A stretch of 64,000 nt of DNA, from positions 248,001 to 312,000 of the forward strand of contig NC_014960.1 in assembly GCF_000199675.1 (NCBI RefSeq), in the 5' to 3' direction. A model generated the notes under the pieces. That model saw only the letters and a list, made by a program, of their open reading frames with translations, was not told the DNA's origin and searched no databases. Made by a program: the position numbers and the translations under genes. The number at the start of each line of letters is the position of its first letter. Positions within the stretch are counted from its first letter, which is position 1. Positions 7,842 through 15,698 of this stretch are shown one piece after another. This DNA is from Anaerolinea thermophila UNI-1. Lineage in GTDB: Bacteria; Chloroflexota; Anaerolineae; Anaerolineales; Anaerolineaceae.

Positions 7842-9041
7842 GAGACTGTAACAAAATTGGTGGGCGAATTTTCGAAAAAAGGAAGGAAGAGAGAAGACGG
7901 GGGGAGAGGAGGGAATTACGGGAGGGCTCATGCCCAGAACTGACAGGCAACTGTGCTTCCGCGGAGCAACCCGGCGGTGGTTTTATATCGCCTGGCTTGC
8001 TGGGCGCGGCTCTTGAGCCTGCCAATCATCTGTTCCGTGCGATTATTGGTCCAGGGAATACCCACATCAGCATAGAAAGCCACATAGCGTTGCCAATCAC
8101 GCGATAAGCGCAGGATCAGGTCGCGGAGTTTTTCCAGGGGCGTGCGTTTTCCTTCCGGTGGTGTACTCCTGCCCGGCAGGGATTTCCACAGGCGGTGTAA
8201 GAGGCGGTCTCCATGCAATGGCAGGTCGCGCAGGATTTCCTCGACCTTTTCAAGCACCCCCTGCCAGGCTGGATCCAACTCAGCCTGTAACCCCTTCAAA
8301 GCATGCTTTACCCAGCGCCGCACATGAAACTGACAGACCTGATGCCCTATCTCCAGTTCATCGGTCAGTTGCTTGTAGATCGCCAGATCATCGCTCACGA
8401 TGGCGCCGATGTCATGCATCTCTTTCAACCGTTTCAGCCAGGTGAACAGAGCCCGGCTGTCTTTCTCGTCTACCTCGGCAACCTCCAGCAGACTACCATC
8501 TCCCAGATCCACCGCCACCATCACTCCTTTGCCTCCCACCCAGGCTCCATCTACCCCCACCACCCGCACGCTTTTCCATTTCAATTCCCCCATCAACTTT
8601 TCCCCCTCTGCCTGTACATGCCGCCACCCGCTCATATGACTGAGCCTCAGCCCAAAGATCCTCAACACCCCGGCTACCCTGCGATAACTCAATCCCAGTG
8701 ACCACAGGATCACACTCAATTTCTTCAACCGTTCACTGTGCCGTCCATTGCCTACCCCCTCCGGATAGTCCCGAAAGGTGCGCCTGCACCGTGTGCATCG
8801 ATACCTCACCACCTCGACATGACGAACTTTGACATCCTCGATGCGCCTTTTCTCCACTCCCCATCGCTGGAATGTCTCCCCCTGACAATATGGACAGCGC
8901 TTCGGACGAGCAGGCTTTTTTCGTTTTACCTGTGGCAGTTGGAGTATAATCTTCATGGAAGGGCTCCTGGAGTTGTGATATCAATATCTTACAGGATCCC
9001 TTCCTTTTTTTCCCTTTCTCCACCAAGTTTGTTACAGCGTC
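7842..9041 (-). mobile_element. Complete 1,200-bp insertion sequence with one transposase gene
   Basis: The ends are imperfect inverted repeats: the left end reads GAGACTGTAACAAAATTGG and the complement of the right end reads GACGCTGTAACAAACTTGG. The outer 22 bases differ at three positions, and a weaker match continues into an A-rich GGAAGG stretch. An exact 8-bp target duplication (GTAGAGAA) flanks it. The single gene encodes an intact DDE transposase, so the element looks recent and possibly active. The size, 8-bp duplication and zinc-finger-bearing transposase fit an IS256- or ISL3-like group; I do not assign the family. Confidence 0.88.
7928..8956 (-). CDS. DDE transposase of the insertion sequence
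   Basis: 342 residues. A CxxC...CxxC zinc ribbon stands at about 21-56 (CPYCQG, then RYRCTRCRRTF), followed by a helix-turn-helix-like stretch (LSYRRVAGVLRIFGLRLS). The RNase H-type core then gives a plausible acidic triad: first Asp in VGVDGAWVGG, second in IVSDDLAIY, and Glu in NNRTEQMIGRLK near the C-terminus. A CxxH motif (VCQFHVRRW), common in IS256/Mutator-like enzymes, lies between the second and third acidic residues. ATG 8956 has GGAG seven bases upstream. No frameshift or stop is seen, so it is probably functional. Confidence 0.9.
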   Translation of the reverse strand: MKIILQLPQVKRKKPARPKRCPYCQGETFQRWGVEKRRIEDVKVRHVEVVRYRCTRCRRTFRDYPEGVGNGRHSERLKKLSVILWSLGLSYRRVAGVLRIFGLRLSHMSGWRHVQAEGEKLMGELKWKSVRVVGVDGAWVGGKGVMVAVDLGDGSLLEVAEVDEKDSRALFTWLKRLKEMHDIGAIVSDDLAIYKQLTDELEIGHQVCQFHVRRWVKHALKGLQAELDPAWQGVLEKVEEILRDLPLHGDRLLHRLWKSLPGRSTPPEGKRTPLEKLRDLILRLSRDWQRYVAFYADVGIPWTNNRTEQMIGRLKSRAQQARRYKTTAGLLRGSTVACQFWA

Positions 9042-9049
9042 GTAGAGAA
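9042..9049. repeat. Target site duplication, right copy
   Basis: GTAGAGAA directly after the right end of the insertion sequence, identical to 7834-7841. Confidence 0.85.
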
Positions 9050-9290
9050 AAAGAGGGGGTGAAACGGGCATTTTTTATCTTTTTCGGCACAGGGTAATCG
9101 CCCGGTGAGACATGTCGAAGCCGCTCGATGGGTGCACTTGCGAGCCCCCGAAGGGGGCGAAGCAACGACACGCAATCACAACGGCACGCAACCGCGCCCT
9201 GAGCCTGCCGAAGGGCGCGAAAAAAGCACTGCCAGGGCGCAAAGCACGCGAAGAGAATGAGAGCATGCGCCTTGACAGGCTCGATGTATG
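9050..9290. repeat. Non-coding stretch with copies of dispersed hairpin repeats
   Basis: No credible gene was seen in 9050-9376. It holds a hairpin CGCGCCCT/AGGGCGCG at 9193-9219 with the loop GAGCCTGCCGA, a smaller GCCCCC/GGGGGC hairpin near 9141-9155, and a degenerate copy TTGACAGGCTCGATG near 9272. A stretch rich in CGCAAAGCACGCGAAG near 9238-9255 resembles the tandem CAAAG-type repeat at 12587-12610. These resemble the inter-gene repeats found elsewhere in the window. Confidence 0.6.
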
Positions 9291-9322
9291 AAAAAAGCGC
9301 ACCCCGAGTCGAGGGGGTGCGC
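9291..9322 (-). terminator. Terminator of the Cys-rich peptide / lipoprotein operon
   Basis: GCGCACCCC (9297-9305) pairs with GGGGTGCGC (9314-9322). On the minus strand the stem is followed by six T (9296-9291). The loop GAGTCGAG looks like a shortened version of the loop of the dispersed hairpin repeat. Confidence 0.8.
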
Positions 9323-9376
9323 TGAGGCGTTACGGTGGGTGGAATGGTCTTTACAGGGATTTGACAGATCCACTGT

Positions 9377-9655
9377 TCAGAGGGCTGGCTCTACCGCCGG
9401 CACGGACTCGATCAGCGAACAGGTGGAATTGCCACCCGCATACGGCGGCTCTTCAGGATAGGACGGCGGTTCTTCCTTCTTCCCCCCTCCCCCCGGTTCG
9501 CCGGGTTTACAGTCTTCTGTACACCCCGAACCGGGTTTGTCTTCTGCACACCCATCATCTCCACATACTGTTCCCTCCGCTACCGCCGGATGAGCAAACC
9601 AGACGAACAATCCCAACAAAACCACAACGACCAACCCGTAACGCCAAGCCTTCAT
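9377..9655 (-). CDS. Small secreted Cys/Pro/Gly-rich protein of unknown function
   Basis: 92 residues. A signal peptide ends at about residue 26 (HPAVA then EG). The mature part is short and low in complexity: CGDDGC, CTEDC, a GEPGGGGKKEEPP stretch, paired YPEEPP/SYPEEP-like segments and a last Cys near the C-terminus, five cysteines in all. AGGAGGGG six bases before ATG 9655 is a strong ribosome site. It follows the lipoprotein gene by 26 bases and ends at a strong terminator, so the two probably form one operon. Not recognised; it may be a disulphide-bonded surface peptide. Confidence 0.65.
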   Translation of the reverse strand: MKAWRYGLVVVVLLGLFVWFAHPAVAEGTVCGDDGCAEDKPGSGCTEDCKPGEPGGGGKKEEPPSYPEEPPYAGGNSTCSLIESVPAVEPAL

Positions 9656-9681
9656 CGTACCCCTCCTGCTACTTAAAGATT

Positions 9682-10842
9682 CTACTTTTTATCCTCATAC
9701 CGGTCTGAATACTCACCTTGTATCTCCAACGCCTTGTCCACCAGTGCCTTAAAGGCTGGATCAGACTTATAGTGATCCAACATAGTCCTGTATTCCTGCG
9801 GCACGGGACGGGCGTCCACGCCGTAGGTCTGCTTCAGCCATTGCAGATCCCACACCTGAGAACCCGGCACCAGTTCCAGATTCCTCTGCAAAGCGGCTTC
9901 CATCTCCTCTACGCTGTCAAAGCCCATCAGGTCAAAGGCGTTGTCTTCACCGATGTAGTACCACTGTCCATCGCCGATGTAGGCGTAGTACAGCATCCCG
10001 GCATACGCCGGCTGGTCAGGCTTGGCGGCATGTACCCCTTCGCCGTACTGTGTCTCATCCGGCTCAAAGGCGCGCTTTCCGGGAATATGCTTTCTGGTAA
10101 AGCCTCCGGCTGTGCCTTCGGGAAGATCCTGCTCCCACCAGGAAGACTGCACGCCGGGGTAATACTTGCGCACGGCGCACACGGCCTGGAAGACCACCTT
10201 CTGCGCTTCAGGCGAGACGCCGTCCGCCAACTTTGCGTTCACGTTTCTGGCGCATCCCCACAGCACCAGGCGGGCTTCGTAGCGGTCGGTGTCGGCATCA
10301 AAATAATAGAAGCGCACATCCACAGGCAAATACATACTGGGCAACCACCAGTAATAACGCCCGGGCAGGTTGAAGCCGTCCACCTTTTGTTCTTCAATGC
10401 CGAACCACCGAACATACTTCTGCGGCTTGCCCTCTTTGAGCGGAGCGAGGTAGGGGTTATCCTCCAGTCCGAGGGTTTGGGCGGCTTCCTGGATGGAATA
10501 GCCGTTCTGGATCATCATGCTGAAGGCAATCCAGGGTTCGAGGTTCTTCAGCGCGCAAGCCGGGCTGAGGTTCATCCAGAAGTTCGGATAGGGCTGTTTG
10601 CTGATGGGGTCCACCGGCAGGGAGAACGTCCAGCGTTCCGGCTGGGTGGCGCAGGGGTCCACCGTAGGTGTGGGTGTGGGCGCGGGGGTGCTGGTGGGTT
10701 CAGGAGTGGGGGTGGGCTGAGGCGTAGCCGTCTCCGTGGGGAGCGGGGTGGGGGTGGGCGTGGGAGCTATCCCCGCGCAGGCGCTCAGCAGGAACGACAA
10801 TCCGAGAACAAAGACCGACAGGAAACGAAGAATGGATTTCAC
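9682..10842 (-). CDS. Lipoprotein of unknown function with Pro/Thr linker
   Basis: 386 residues from a GTG at 10842, chosen because GGAGG lies seven bases upstream and the signal peptide begins there. Lipobox LLSAC gives a lipidated Cys22, followed by a PTPTPT linker (to about 65). The globular domain is rich in Trp, Tyr and Cys: WTFSLPVDP, NFWMNLSPACALKN, GRYYWWLPSMYLP, LVLWGCARN. I do not recognise it. It is probably anchored to the outer face of the membrane and is co-transcribed with the small secreted protein downstream. Confidence 0.75.
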   Translation of the reverse strand: MKSILRFLSVFVLGLSFLLSACAGIAPTPTPTPLPTETATPQPTPTPEPTSTPAPTPTPTVDPCATQPERWTFSLPVDPISKQPYPNFWMNLSPACALKNLEPWIAFSMMIQNGYSIQEAAQTLGLEDNPYLAPLKEGKPQKYVRWFGIEEQKVDGFNLPGRYYWWLPSMYLPVDVRFYYFDADTDRYEARLVLWGCARNVNAKLADGVSPEAQKVVFQAVCAVRKYYPGVQSSWWEQDLPEGTAGGFTRKHIPGKRAFEPDETQYGEGVHAAKPDQPAYAGMLYYAYIGDGQWYYIGEDNAFDLMGFDSVEEMEAALQRNLELVPGSQVWDLQWLKQTYGVDARPVPQEYRTMLDHYKSDPAFKALVDKALEIQGEYSDRYEDKK

Positions 10843-11009
10843 GTTAAACCTCCTGATGTGGAATAGAAAATAAAAAAGGACCGAGCCAGAGGTCCCCCTG
10901 TCGAGAATTTTACTTGAAAATATACATATCACAACCAGAAAATGACCGGGAGATGTGGGAACATGGAGTGTATGCCAACGTGCAGCGCTCTCCCGCGGAT
11001 GAGGTGGCA

Positions 11010-11041
11010 CTGACTTCCCCTTCTATGCTACAATCCAGAAC
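11010..11041 (+). promoter_or_regulatory. Extended -10 promoter of a probably leaderless gene
   Basis: TGCTACAAT, an extended -10 (hexamer 11029-11034), ends seven bases before the GTG at 11042. The transcript would therefore begin at or next to the start codon. No -35 at the right spacing and no ribosome site are visible. Confidence 0.5.
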
Positions 11042-11629
11042 GTGAAAGGCGAATGGAAGTACACCCGGGCGGTCAACCCGCGCCTGTTGAGAAGTGAACC
11101 CATGCGCCGCTGTACGCTGGGCGAGTGCCGCGCGGCGTGCTGTCTCTACGGGGTGTGGCTGGCGGTGGAAGAGCGCGATGACCTGCTGGAACATGCCGCG
11201 CTGATTGCCCCGCATATGCCGCCTGCTCTGCGCGACCCGACGGTGTGGTTTCGCGGCGAGGAAACTGCCGACCCTTACGCGCCTTCGGGCAGGGTGATTC
11301 ACAGCAACGTCCTGCCCGCGCCAGAGCATTACGGCGGGACGGCGTGCGTCTTCCTGCGCGAGGATCACAAGTGCGCCCTGCAGGTAGCCGGTGAGGCGGC
11401 GGGCTTTCACCCCTGGCGCTTCAAACCCTTTTACTGCATCCTGCATCCGCTGGATCTGGACGAGCAGGGGCGCATCACCCTGGATGAAACTCCCGCCATG
11501 CTGGCGGAAGAAGGTTCGTGCCTGCGCCCCTCCGAAACCCTTATCCCGCTGATGCGCACCTTTGAACCGGAATTGATTCATTTGCTGGGCGACCTGCCCG
11601 AACAAAACTCATCTGATGAACGGAGGTGA
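11042..11629 (+). CDS. Cys-cluster protein resembling the YkgJ/DUF3109 zinc- or iron-chelating family
   Basis: 195 residues. The N-terminal half has a cysteine cluster C-x4-EC-x3-CC (about residues 24-35: CTLGECRAACC), followed by GVWLAVEERDDLL. More cysteines follow in TACVFLREDHKCALQ, FKPFYCILHPLDLD and EGSCLRP. This pattern is that of small putative metal-binding proteins of the YkgJ/DUF3109 type, whose role is not established. The GTG start lies seven bases after an extended -10, so the mRNA is probably leaderless. It overlaps by a few codons with the ribosome site region of the next gene, which is likely co-expressed. Confidence 0.75.
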   Translation: MKGEWKYTRAVNPRLLRSEPMRRCTLGECRAACCLYGVWLAVEERDDLLEHAALIAPHMPPALRDPTVWFRGEETADPYAPSGRVIHSNVLPAPEHYGGTACVFLREDHKCALQVAGEAAGFHPWRFKPFYCILHPLDLDEQGRITLDETPAMLAEEGSCLRPSETLIPLMRTFEPELIHLLGDLPEQNSSDERR

Positions 11630-11633
11630 ACCC

Positions 11634-12548
11634 ATGCCCGTACTGCATACGACTTTAGGCGCGCTCTCCGCTCCGCCGGAGGGCATCATCCTGCCTCACG
11701 AGCATATTTTTGTCGATTTGCGTCCGCTGGATGCGCCCAACCACGGGCAGGCGAAAACCGAGGACGTGGTGGCGCTGATGGCGCCCGAACTGAAACGCGC
11801 CCGCGCCGCGGGCATCGCCGCGCTGGTGGAGTGCACTCCCGAAGGGGTGGGCAGGCACGTGGAGCATGTGCTGGCGGTCTCGCAGGCGGGGAACTTCCCT
11901 ATCCTGGTGCCAACGGGGATTTACCGCGAGCCGTGGGTGCCTGCCTGGGCGCACCATGCCGACGAGGGCATCCTGCAGTCGTGGATGATGGGAGATTTAG
12001 AGGTGGGGGTGGGCAATACCGGCGTGCGCGCGGCTTTCATCAAGTTGAGCATGGGCGATGACGGCATCACGCCGGTGGAGCGCAAGATTCTGCGTGCCGC
12101 CGCGCGGGCAGGGGCAAAGACCGGCGCCGCCATCGGCAGTCACACCATCCGCGGGCGGGTGGTGCTGGAGCAAATCGATGAACTGGAAGCCTGCGGCTTC
12201 GACCCGCACCGTTTCATCTCCATCCATGCTCAGGCAGAACCCGACTTTGCCCTGAACCTGGAGGTTGCTCACCGCGGCGCGTGGATTGAGTACGATGGCA
12301 TCGGCTGGAGCGAGGATGAGGCGTACATCCGCCGTATTCTGGACATGCTGGAGGCGGGCTTTGAGGGGCAAATCCTGCTCAGCATGGATCGCGGATGGTA
12401 CGACTGTGCCCAACCGGGCGGCGGCACCCCGCACCCGTTCACCTATCTGGTGGAGGTGTTCCTGCCCAAACTGCGCGCCGCGGGGGTGGATGAGGCTACC
12501 CTGCGCCGCCTGACGGTGGAGAACCCCTTCCGCGCCTTTGCCCGCTAG
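11634..12548 (+). CDS. Phosphotriesterase-family metal-dependent hydrolase
   Basis: 304 residues from ATG 11634 (GGAGGTGAACCC upstream; an in-frame start at 11616 overlaps the previous gene more). A TIM-barrel amidohydrolase of the PTE family. The metal ligands are visible as HEH (His22, His24), the bridging Lys in FIKLS (about 136), His in GSHT (about 168), His in SIHAQ (about 197) and Asp in SMDRG (about 251). Family members hydrolyse lactones or phosphotriesters. The absence of known PTE substrate-pocket features keeps the substrate open; lactonase activity is common in thermophilic homologues. It shares an operon with the Cys-cluster protein. Confidence 0.88.
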   Translation: MPVLHTTLGALSAPPEGIILPHEHIFVDLRPLDAPNHGQAKTEDVVALMAPELKRARAAGIAALVECTPEGVGRHVEHVLAVSQAGNFPILVPTGIYREPWVPAWAHHADEGILQSWMMGDLEVGVGNTGVRAAFIKLSMGDDGITPVERKILRAAARAGAKTGAAIGSHTIRGRVVLEQIDELEACGFDPHRFISIHAQAEPDFALNLEVAHRGAWIEYDGIGWSEDEAYIRRILDMLEAGFEGQILLSMDRGWYDCAQPGGGTPHPFTYLVEVFLPKLRAAGVDEATLRRLTVENPFRAFAR

Positions 12549-12614
12549 GCAAGCCTGTCGAGGCGTGCCGAAGGACGTGTTTTACCGCAAAGGCACAAAG
12601 GACGCAAAGAAAAA

Positions 12615-12668
12615 AGGCGCACCCCTCGATGCCTTCGACAGGCTCAGGCATCGGCTCAGGGTACGCCT
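12615..12668. terminator. Bidirectional terminator between convergent genes, containing the dispersed repeat
   Basis: Outer arms GGCGCACCC and GGGTACGCC (one mismatch) flank an inner perfect stem CGATGCCT (12627-12634) / AGGCATCG (12646-12653) with loop TCGACAGGCTC. Six A precede and four T follow the structure, so it can act on both strands. A tandem CAAAG-rich repeat (CGCAAAGGCACAAAGGACG, 12587 onward) lies just before it. Confidence 0.75.
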
Positions 12669-12680
12669 TTTGACGCAGAT

Positions 12681-13535
12681 TCAGTACTGCCCCACCGTGC
12701 CCATCTGGCGCACGCGCCGCTCCAGCGCGTAAAACGCCCGCAAGCCAATCACAATCATCAGCACCATGGAAGCCAGCAGGATGGCAATTTCCACATTCAG
12801 CGGCAAGAGGGTGCGCGTCTTCAGCAGGATGGCGCGCACGGCATCGAAGCCGTAGGTCAGCGGGAGTGCCAGCGAGAGCGGCAGAAGCCATTTGGGCAGG
12901 ACGGTGACGGGGAAGTTGGCGCCCGACAGGAGCATGACCACGTAACTGCCCGAATCCACCAGCGTGTTGGCTTCGCGCAGAATCATCACCAGCGCGGCAA
13001 AGGCAAAGCCAAAGCCGTACAGCCCGATGAGCAGAGGGACAGCCACCAGCACCGCCGAAAGCGCGTTCCCTGTCGGGTGGAAGCCCCACACCAGCGCGCC
13101 GATGAGAATCATCCCCAGCGAGGTGAGCGTGGTGGTTGCCAGACTGGAGAGGGTGCGCCCCACCAGCATCAGCGGGCGGGGGAGCGGCGCCATCCAGTTG
13201 GCTTCCAGCACCCCGCCGTCCATGTCCCATTTGAGTGAGAAGCCCATGCCCCAGAATACCGCCATGATGAAATTGGTCAGCGCGGTACCGAGGATAATGT
13301 AGGACATGTAATCATCCGTCCCGGCAAAGCCGGCAAAACCCTCTGCCCTGCCGTTGACGCTGAAGGCTTGCCCCATGAAGTACACCGGCGCCAGCCAGAC
13401 CAGCGGCTGAAGCATGTCGGAAACGGCGTTGAGCGGGTAGCGCCAGTGGTGCTTCCAGTTGTTCACCGCAATCATCCACAACGCGCGCAGATGAGAACGC
13501 CACGAGGGTTGGGAAAGTCCAAATTCGGTCTGCAT
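12681..13535 (-). CDS. ABC-2 type transporter permease
   Basis: 284 residues with about six membrane helices and the ABC-2 membrane fold: an N-terminal soluble segment, a first helix near 30-50, then helices with an ABC-2 signature (ALVMILREANTLVDSGSYVVML, about 190-210). A long amphipathic loop follows helix one. AAGGA stands nine bases before ATG 13535. It follows the second permease by 15 bases, forming with the ATPase at 14445-15482 a three-gene export system of the DrrAB type. The substrate is unknown; drugs, lipids or polysaccharides are possible. Confidence 0.88.
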   Translation of the reverse strand: MQTEFGLSQPSWRSHLRALWMIAVNNWKHHWRYPLNAVSDMLQPLVWLAPVYFMGQAFSVNGRAEGFAGFAGTDDYMSYIILGTALTNFIMAVFWGMGFSLKWDMDGGVLEANWMAPLPRPLMLVGRTLSSLATTTLTSLGMILIGALVWGFHPTGNALSAVLVAVPLLIGLYGFGFAFAALVMILREANTLVDSGSYVVMLLSGANFPVTVLPKWLLPLSLALPLTYGFDAVRAILLKTRTLLPLNVEIAILLASMVLMIVIGLRAFYALERRVRQMGTVGQY

Positions 13536-13550
13536 GGCAGAATGTCCTTT

Positions 13551-14432
13551 CTAGTACTGGTTGAGCGCGCCTTTGAGCCGCGCCCGCCGTTCGATTTGCG
13601 AAAAGGTGAGGTAGCCCAGCGCCAGCCAGAACGCGCCGTATGCCAGCAGGAGCAGAAGATCTCGGGAGACGGCTTCCAGCGGCGCATGGTTGAGCGCGGC
13701 AAGGCGGGCGGCGCGGATGATCAGCGTGGGGGGAAGCCACTCCGCCACCGCCTGCATCCACTGCGGCATGACCGTCAGCGGGTAGGTGATGCCGCAGAAA
13801 ATCATCACAATGCCGCGCACCAGAAAGACAAAGGTGTTGGCTTCGCGGGCGGTGATGACCAGGCTGGCAAAGGTAAAGCCCAGCCCGTACAGCGCGGGGA
13901 GCGCCGCCAGGAACACCGCCAGCAGGCTGAGCAGGTTGGCGTCAAAGGTCAGGTGGAAGAAGAGGCGGAACTCCACCACGGTAAAGATGAAGAACATCAG
14001 CGTGCTGGCGGCATGCACCGGACCTGAACCCAGCAGGAAAAAGAAGCGGTTGGTGGGCGTCATCCAGTTGGATTCCAGCGTGCCGCGCATCTGCTCGCCG
14101 CGCAGGGCAAAGCCCACGTTCCAGAGCATGGTGTTTGCCCACATCCACACGGTGGTGCCGACCACAATATACCCGAGGAAGTTCTCGGTGCCAGCCACTT
14201 CCAGAAAGCGCGCCACGCCGCTCCCGCCCGGTCCTGCCAGGGCAAACGAACTGAAGATGTAGGTGGCGGGGAAGAGGATGGGCCAGATGATGAAGGCGAT
14301 AATCCAGGTGGGATAGCGCACGAAGTGCAGGTATTCCCGCCAGATGATGGCGCCCAGAGCGCGCAGTTGCGCCGCCCAGGTGGTGCGGCTGAGCGATTTG
14401 GATTGCGTTGAAGGCAAAAGGACGGTTTCCAT
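13551..14432 (-). CDS. ABC-2 type transporter permease
   Basis: 293 residues, about six membrane helices. It parallels its neighbour: WREYLHFVRYPTWI before helix one, GTTVWMWANTMLWNVGFALRGEQMRGTLESNWMTP in the first loop, and ASLVITAREANTFVFLVRGIVMIFCGITYPL in the C-terminal half, the ABC-2 signature. The two permeases are diverged paralogues and would form a heterodimer. GAGAGG stands before ATG 14432. The gene lies 12 bases after the ATPase gene. Confidence 0.88.
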   Translation of the reverse strand: METVLLPSTQSKSLSRTTWAAQLRALGAIIWREYLHFVRYPTWIIAFIIWPILFPATYIFSSFALAGPGGSGVARFLEVAGTENFLGYIVVGTTVWMWANTMLWNVGFALRGEQMRGTLESNWMTPTNRFFFLLGSGPVHAASTLMFFIFTVVEFRLFFHLTFDANLLSLLAVFLAALPALYGLGFTFASLVITAREANTFVFLVRGIVMIFCGITYPLTVMPQWMQAVAEWLPPTLIIRAARLAALNHAPLEAVSRDLLLLLAYGAFWLALGYLTFSQIERRARLKGALNQY

Positions 14433-14444
14433 GATGTGCCTCTC

Positions 14445-15482
14445 TCAGTCCCGCAGGGCTTTGCCCGTCAGGTGGATGAACACGTCTTCCAGCGTTGGCG
14501 CGACGATGTTCAGATTGACCAGATGCGTGCCGTTGGTGTTGACCCGCTCGATGAGGTGCGGCAGAACGGCGCGGCTGTTTTCGGTCTGCAGGTGAATCTC
14601 CCAGATGCCGTCCTGCTCCAGAAAACGGGTGACCATCTGACGGATGCCCGGCAGGGATTGAATCGCGCCGGTCATTTCAGGCTTCCAGCCGGCAACTTCC
14701 ATTTTGATCACATCCTGCTGGCGGATGCGCTGTTTGAGCGCGGCGGGCGTGTCCAGGGCGATGATTTTGCCCTGGTCGATGATGCCGATGCGGTCGGAAA
14801 GTTGATCGGCTTCTTCCATGTAGTGGGTGGTCAGCAGGATGGTATGCCCCTGGCGTTTGAGGTCCAGCACCATCTCGCGGATGCGCCGCGCCGCCTGCGG
14901 GTCCAGCCCCAGGGTGGGTTCATCCAGCAGGATGATGGGCGGGCGCGCCAGCAGAGCGCGGCTGAGGACAATGCGCTGGCGCATGCCGGTGGAGTACTTC
15001 TCCACCAGTTCGTTGGCGCGGCTGGTCAGTTCCATGTAGTCCAGCAGTTCGTCAATGCGCTTGCGGGCAATCTCCGGCGGGATGTGGTAGAGCGCGGCAA
15101 AGTACTCCAGATTCTCGCGCCCGGTCAGTTTCCAGTAGATACTGCGCTCGCCCGCCAGAACGATGCCCAGACTCTGGCGCACGCGGTTGGCATCCCGCAC
15201 CACGTCGTAGCCGTTGATGCGGGCTGTTCCGCTGGTTGGCTCCAGCAGGGTACACAGCATGCGGATGGTGGTGGACTTGCCCGCGCCGTTGGGTCCCAGC
15301 AAGCCGAAAATTTCGCCGCGGTGAATTTGAAAACTGACATGATCCACGGCGGTAAACTCGCTTTTGGGCGGGCGCTGAAACAGGCGGGCGAGGGGATTTT
15401 TCGGCGCGGCAGAGGACTCTGCAGGCGCCCGCCTGGGGAATTTTTTGACCAGATCCAGGGCTTCGATGGCGTAATCAGACAT
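14445..15482 (-). CDS. ABC transporter ATP-binding protein (DrrA type)
   Basis: 345 residues from ATG 15482 (GGAG eight bases upstream; a GTG at 15491 is less well placed). Walker A GPNGAGKSTTIR (about 65-76), Q-loop, signature YSTGMRQR, Walker B IILLDEPTLGLDP and switch HYMEEAD are all present. The C-terminal domain (about 245-345) is the DrrA/NatA type. It energises the two ABC-2 permeases downstream. A perfect TTGACA/TATAAT promoter and a direct repeat that may bind a regulator lie just upstream. Confidence 0.93.
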   Translation of the reverse strand: MSDYAIEALDLVKKFPRRAPAESSAAPKNPLARLFQRPPKSEFTAVDHVSFQIHRGEIFGLLGPNGAGKSTTIRMLCTLLEPTSGTARINGYDVVRDANRVRQSLGIVLAGERSIYWKLTGRENLEYFAALYHIPPEIARKRIDELLDYMELTSRANELVEKYSTGMRQRIVLSRALLARPPIILLDEPTLGLDPQAARRIREMVLDLKRQGHTILLTTHYMEEADQLSDRIGIIDQGKIIALDTPAALKQRIRQQDVIKMEVAGWKPEMTGAIQSLPGIRQMVTRFLEQDGIWEIHLQTENSRAVLPHLIERVNTNGTHLVNLNIVAPTLEDVFIHLTGKALRD

Positions 15483-15533
15483 GGAACACACTCCCTTTAA
15501 TAATCATAAAAACGCTTTTGAATTACAAAACTC

Positions 15534-15569
15534 ATTATAAGGATTATTGAAAAATTGTCAAGGATTATT
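15534..15569 (-). promoter_or_regulatory. Promoter of the DrrAB-type operon with direct-repeat operator candidate
   Basis: On the minus strand TTGACA (15561-15556) and TATAAT (15539-15534) are perfect hexamers separated by 16 bases. The sequence AAGGATTATT occurs at 15539-15548 and again at 15560-15569, a 21-base period that places copies on both sides of the -35. That spacing (two helical turns) suggests a dimeric regulator; this part is inference. Confidence 0.7.
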
Positions 15570-15625
15570 TAAATTTATTGAATTATCTGGTTGAATATTT
15601 TGATTTTTTCTTGACGTACGCTTTT

Positions 15626-15666
15626 AAAAAAAGAAGCCCGCGGTTTCCCCTGTTGGAGCGCGCGGG
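15626..15666 (-). terminator. Probable terminator of the SDR gene
   Basis: CCCGCG (15637-15642) and CGCGGG (15661-15666) enclose an 18-base loop; on the minus strand an A/G spacer and seven T (15632-15626) follow. The stem is short and the loop long, so support is moderate. Confidence 0.45.
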
Positions 15667-15698
15667 TCTCTTTCTGAAAGAAGACTGCGGGGTGAGGA

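Noticed and set aside
4713..7943. A 1,076-codon open frame on the plus strand, opposite infB, rnpM and nusA
   Set aside because: It is antisense to recognised genes on the minus strand, which carry family motifs; the long frame results from GC-rich codon bias.
9050..9376. Possible small RNA gene in the repeat-rich gap
   Set aside because: The hairpins are accounted for by the dispersed repeat and the terminator; no promoter was identified.
10640..10800. Repetitive sequence in the lipoprotein gene taken at first for a DNA repeat
   Set aside because: It encodes the Pro/Thr linker after the lipobox and is explained by that.
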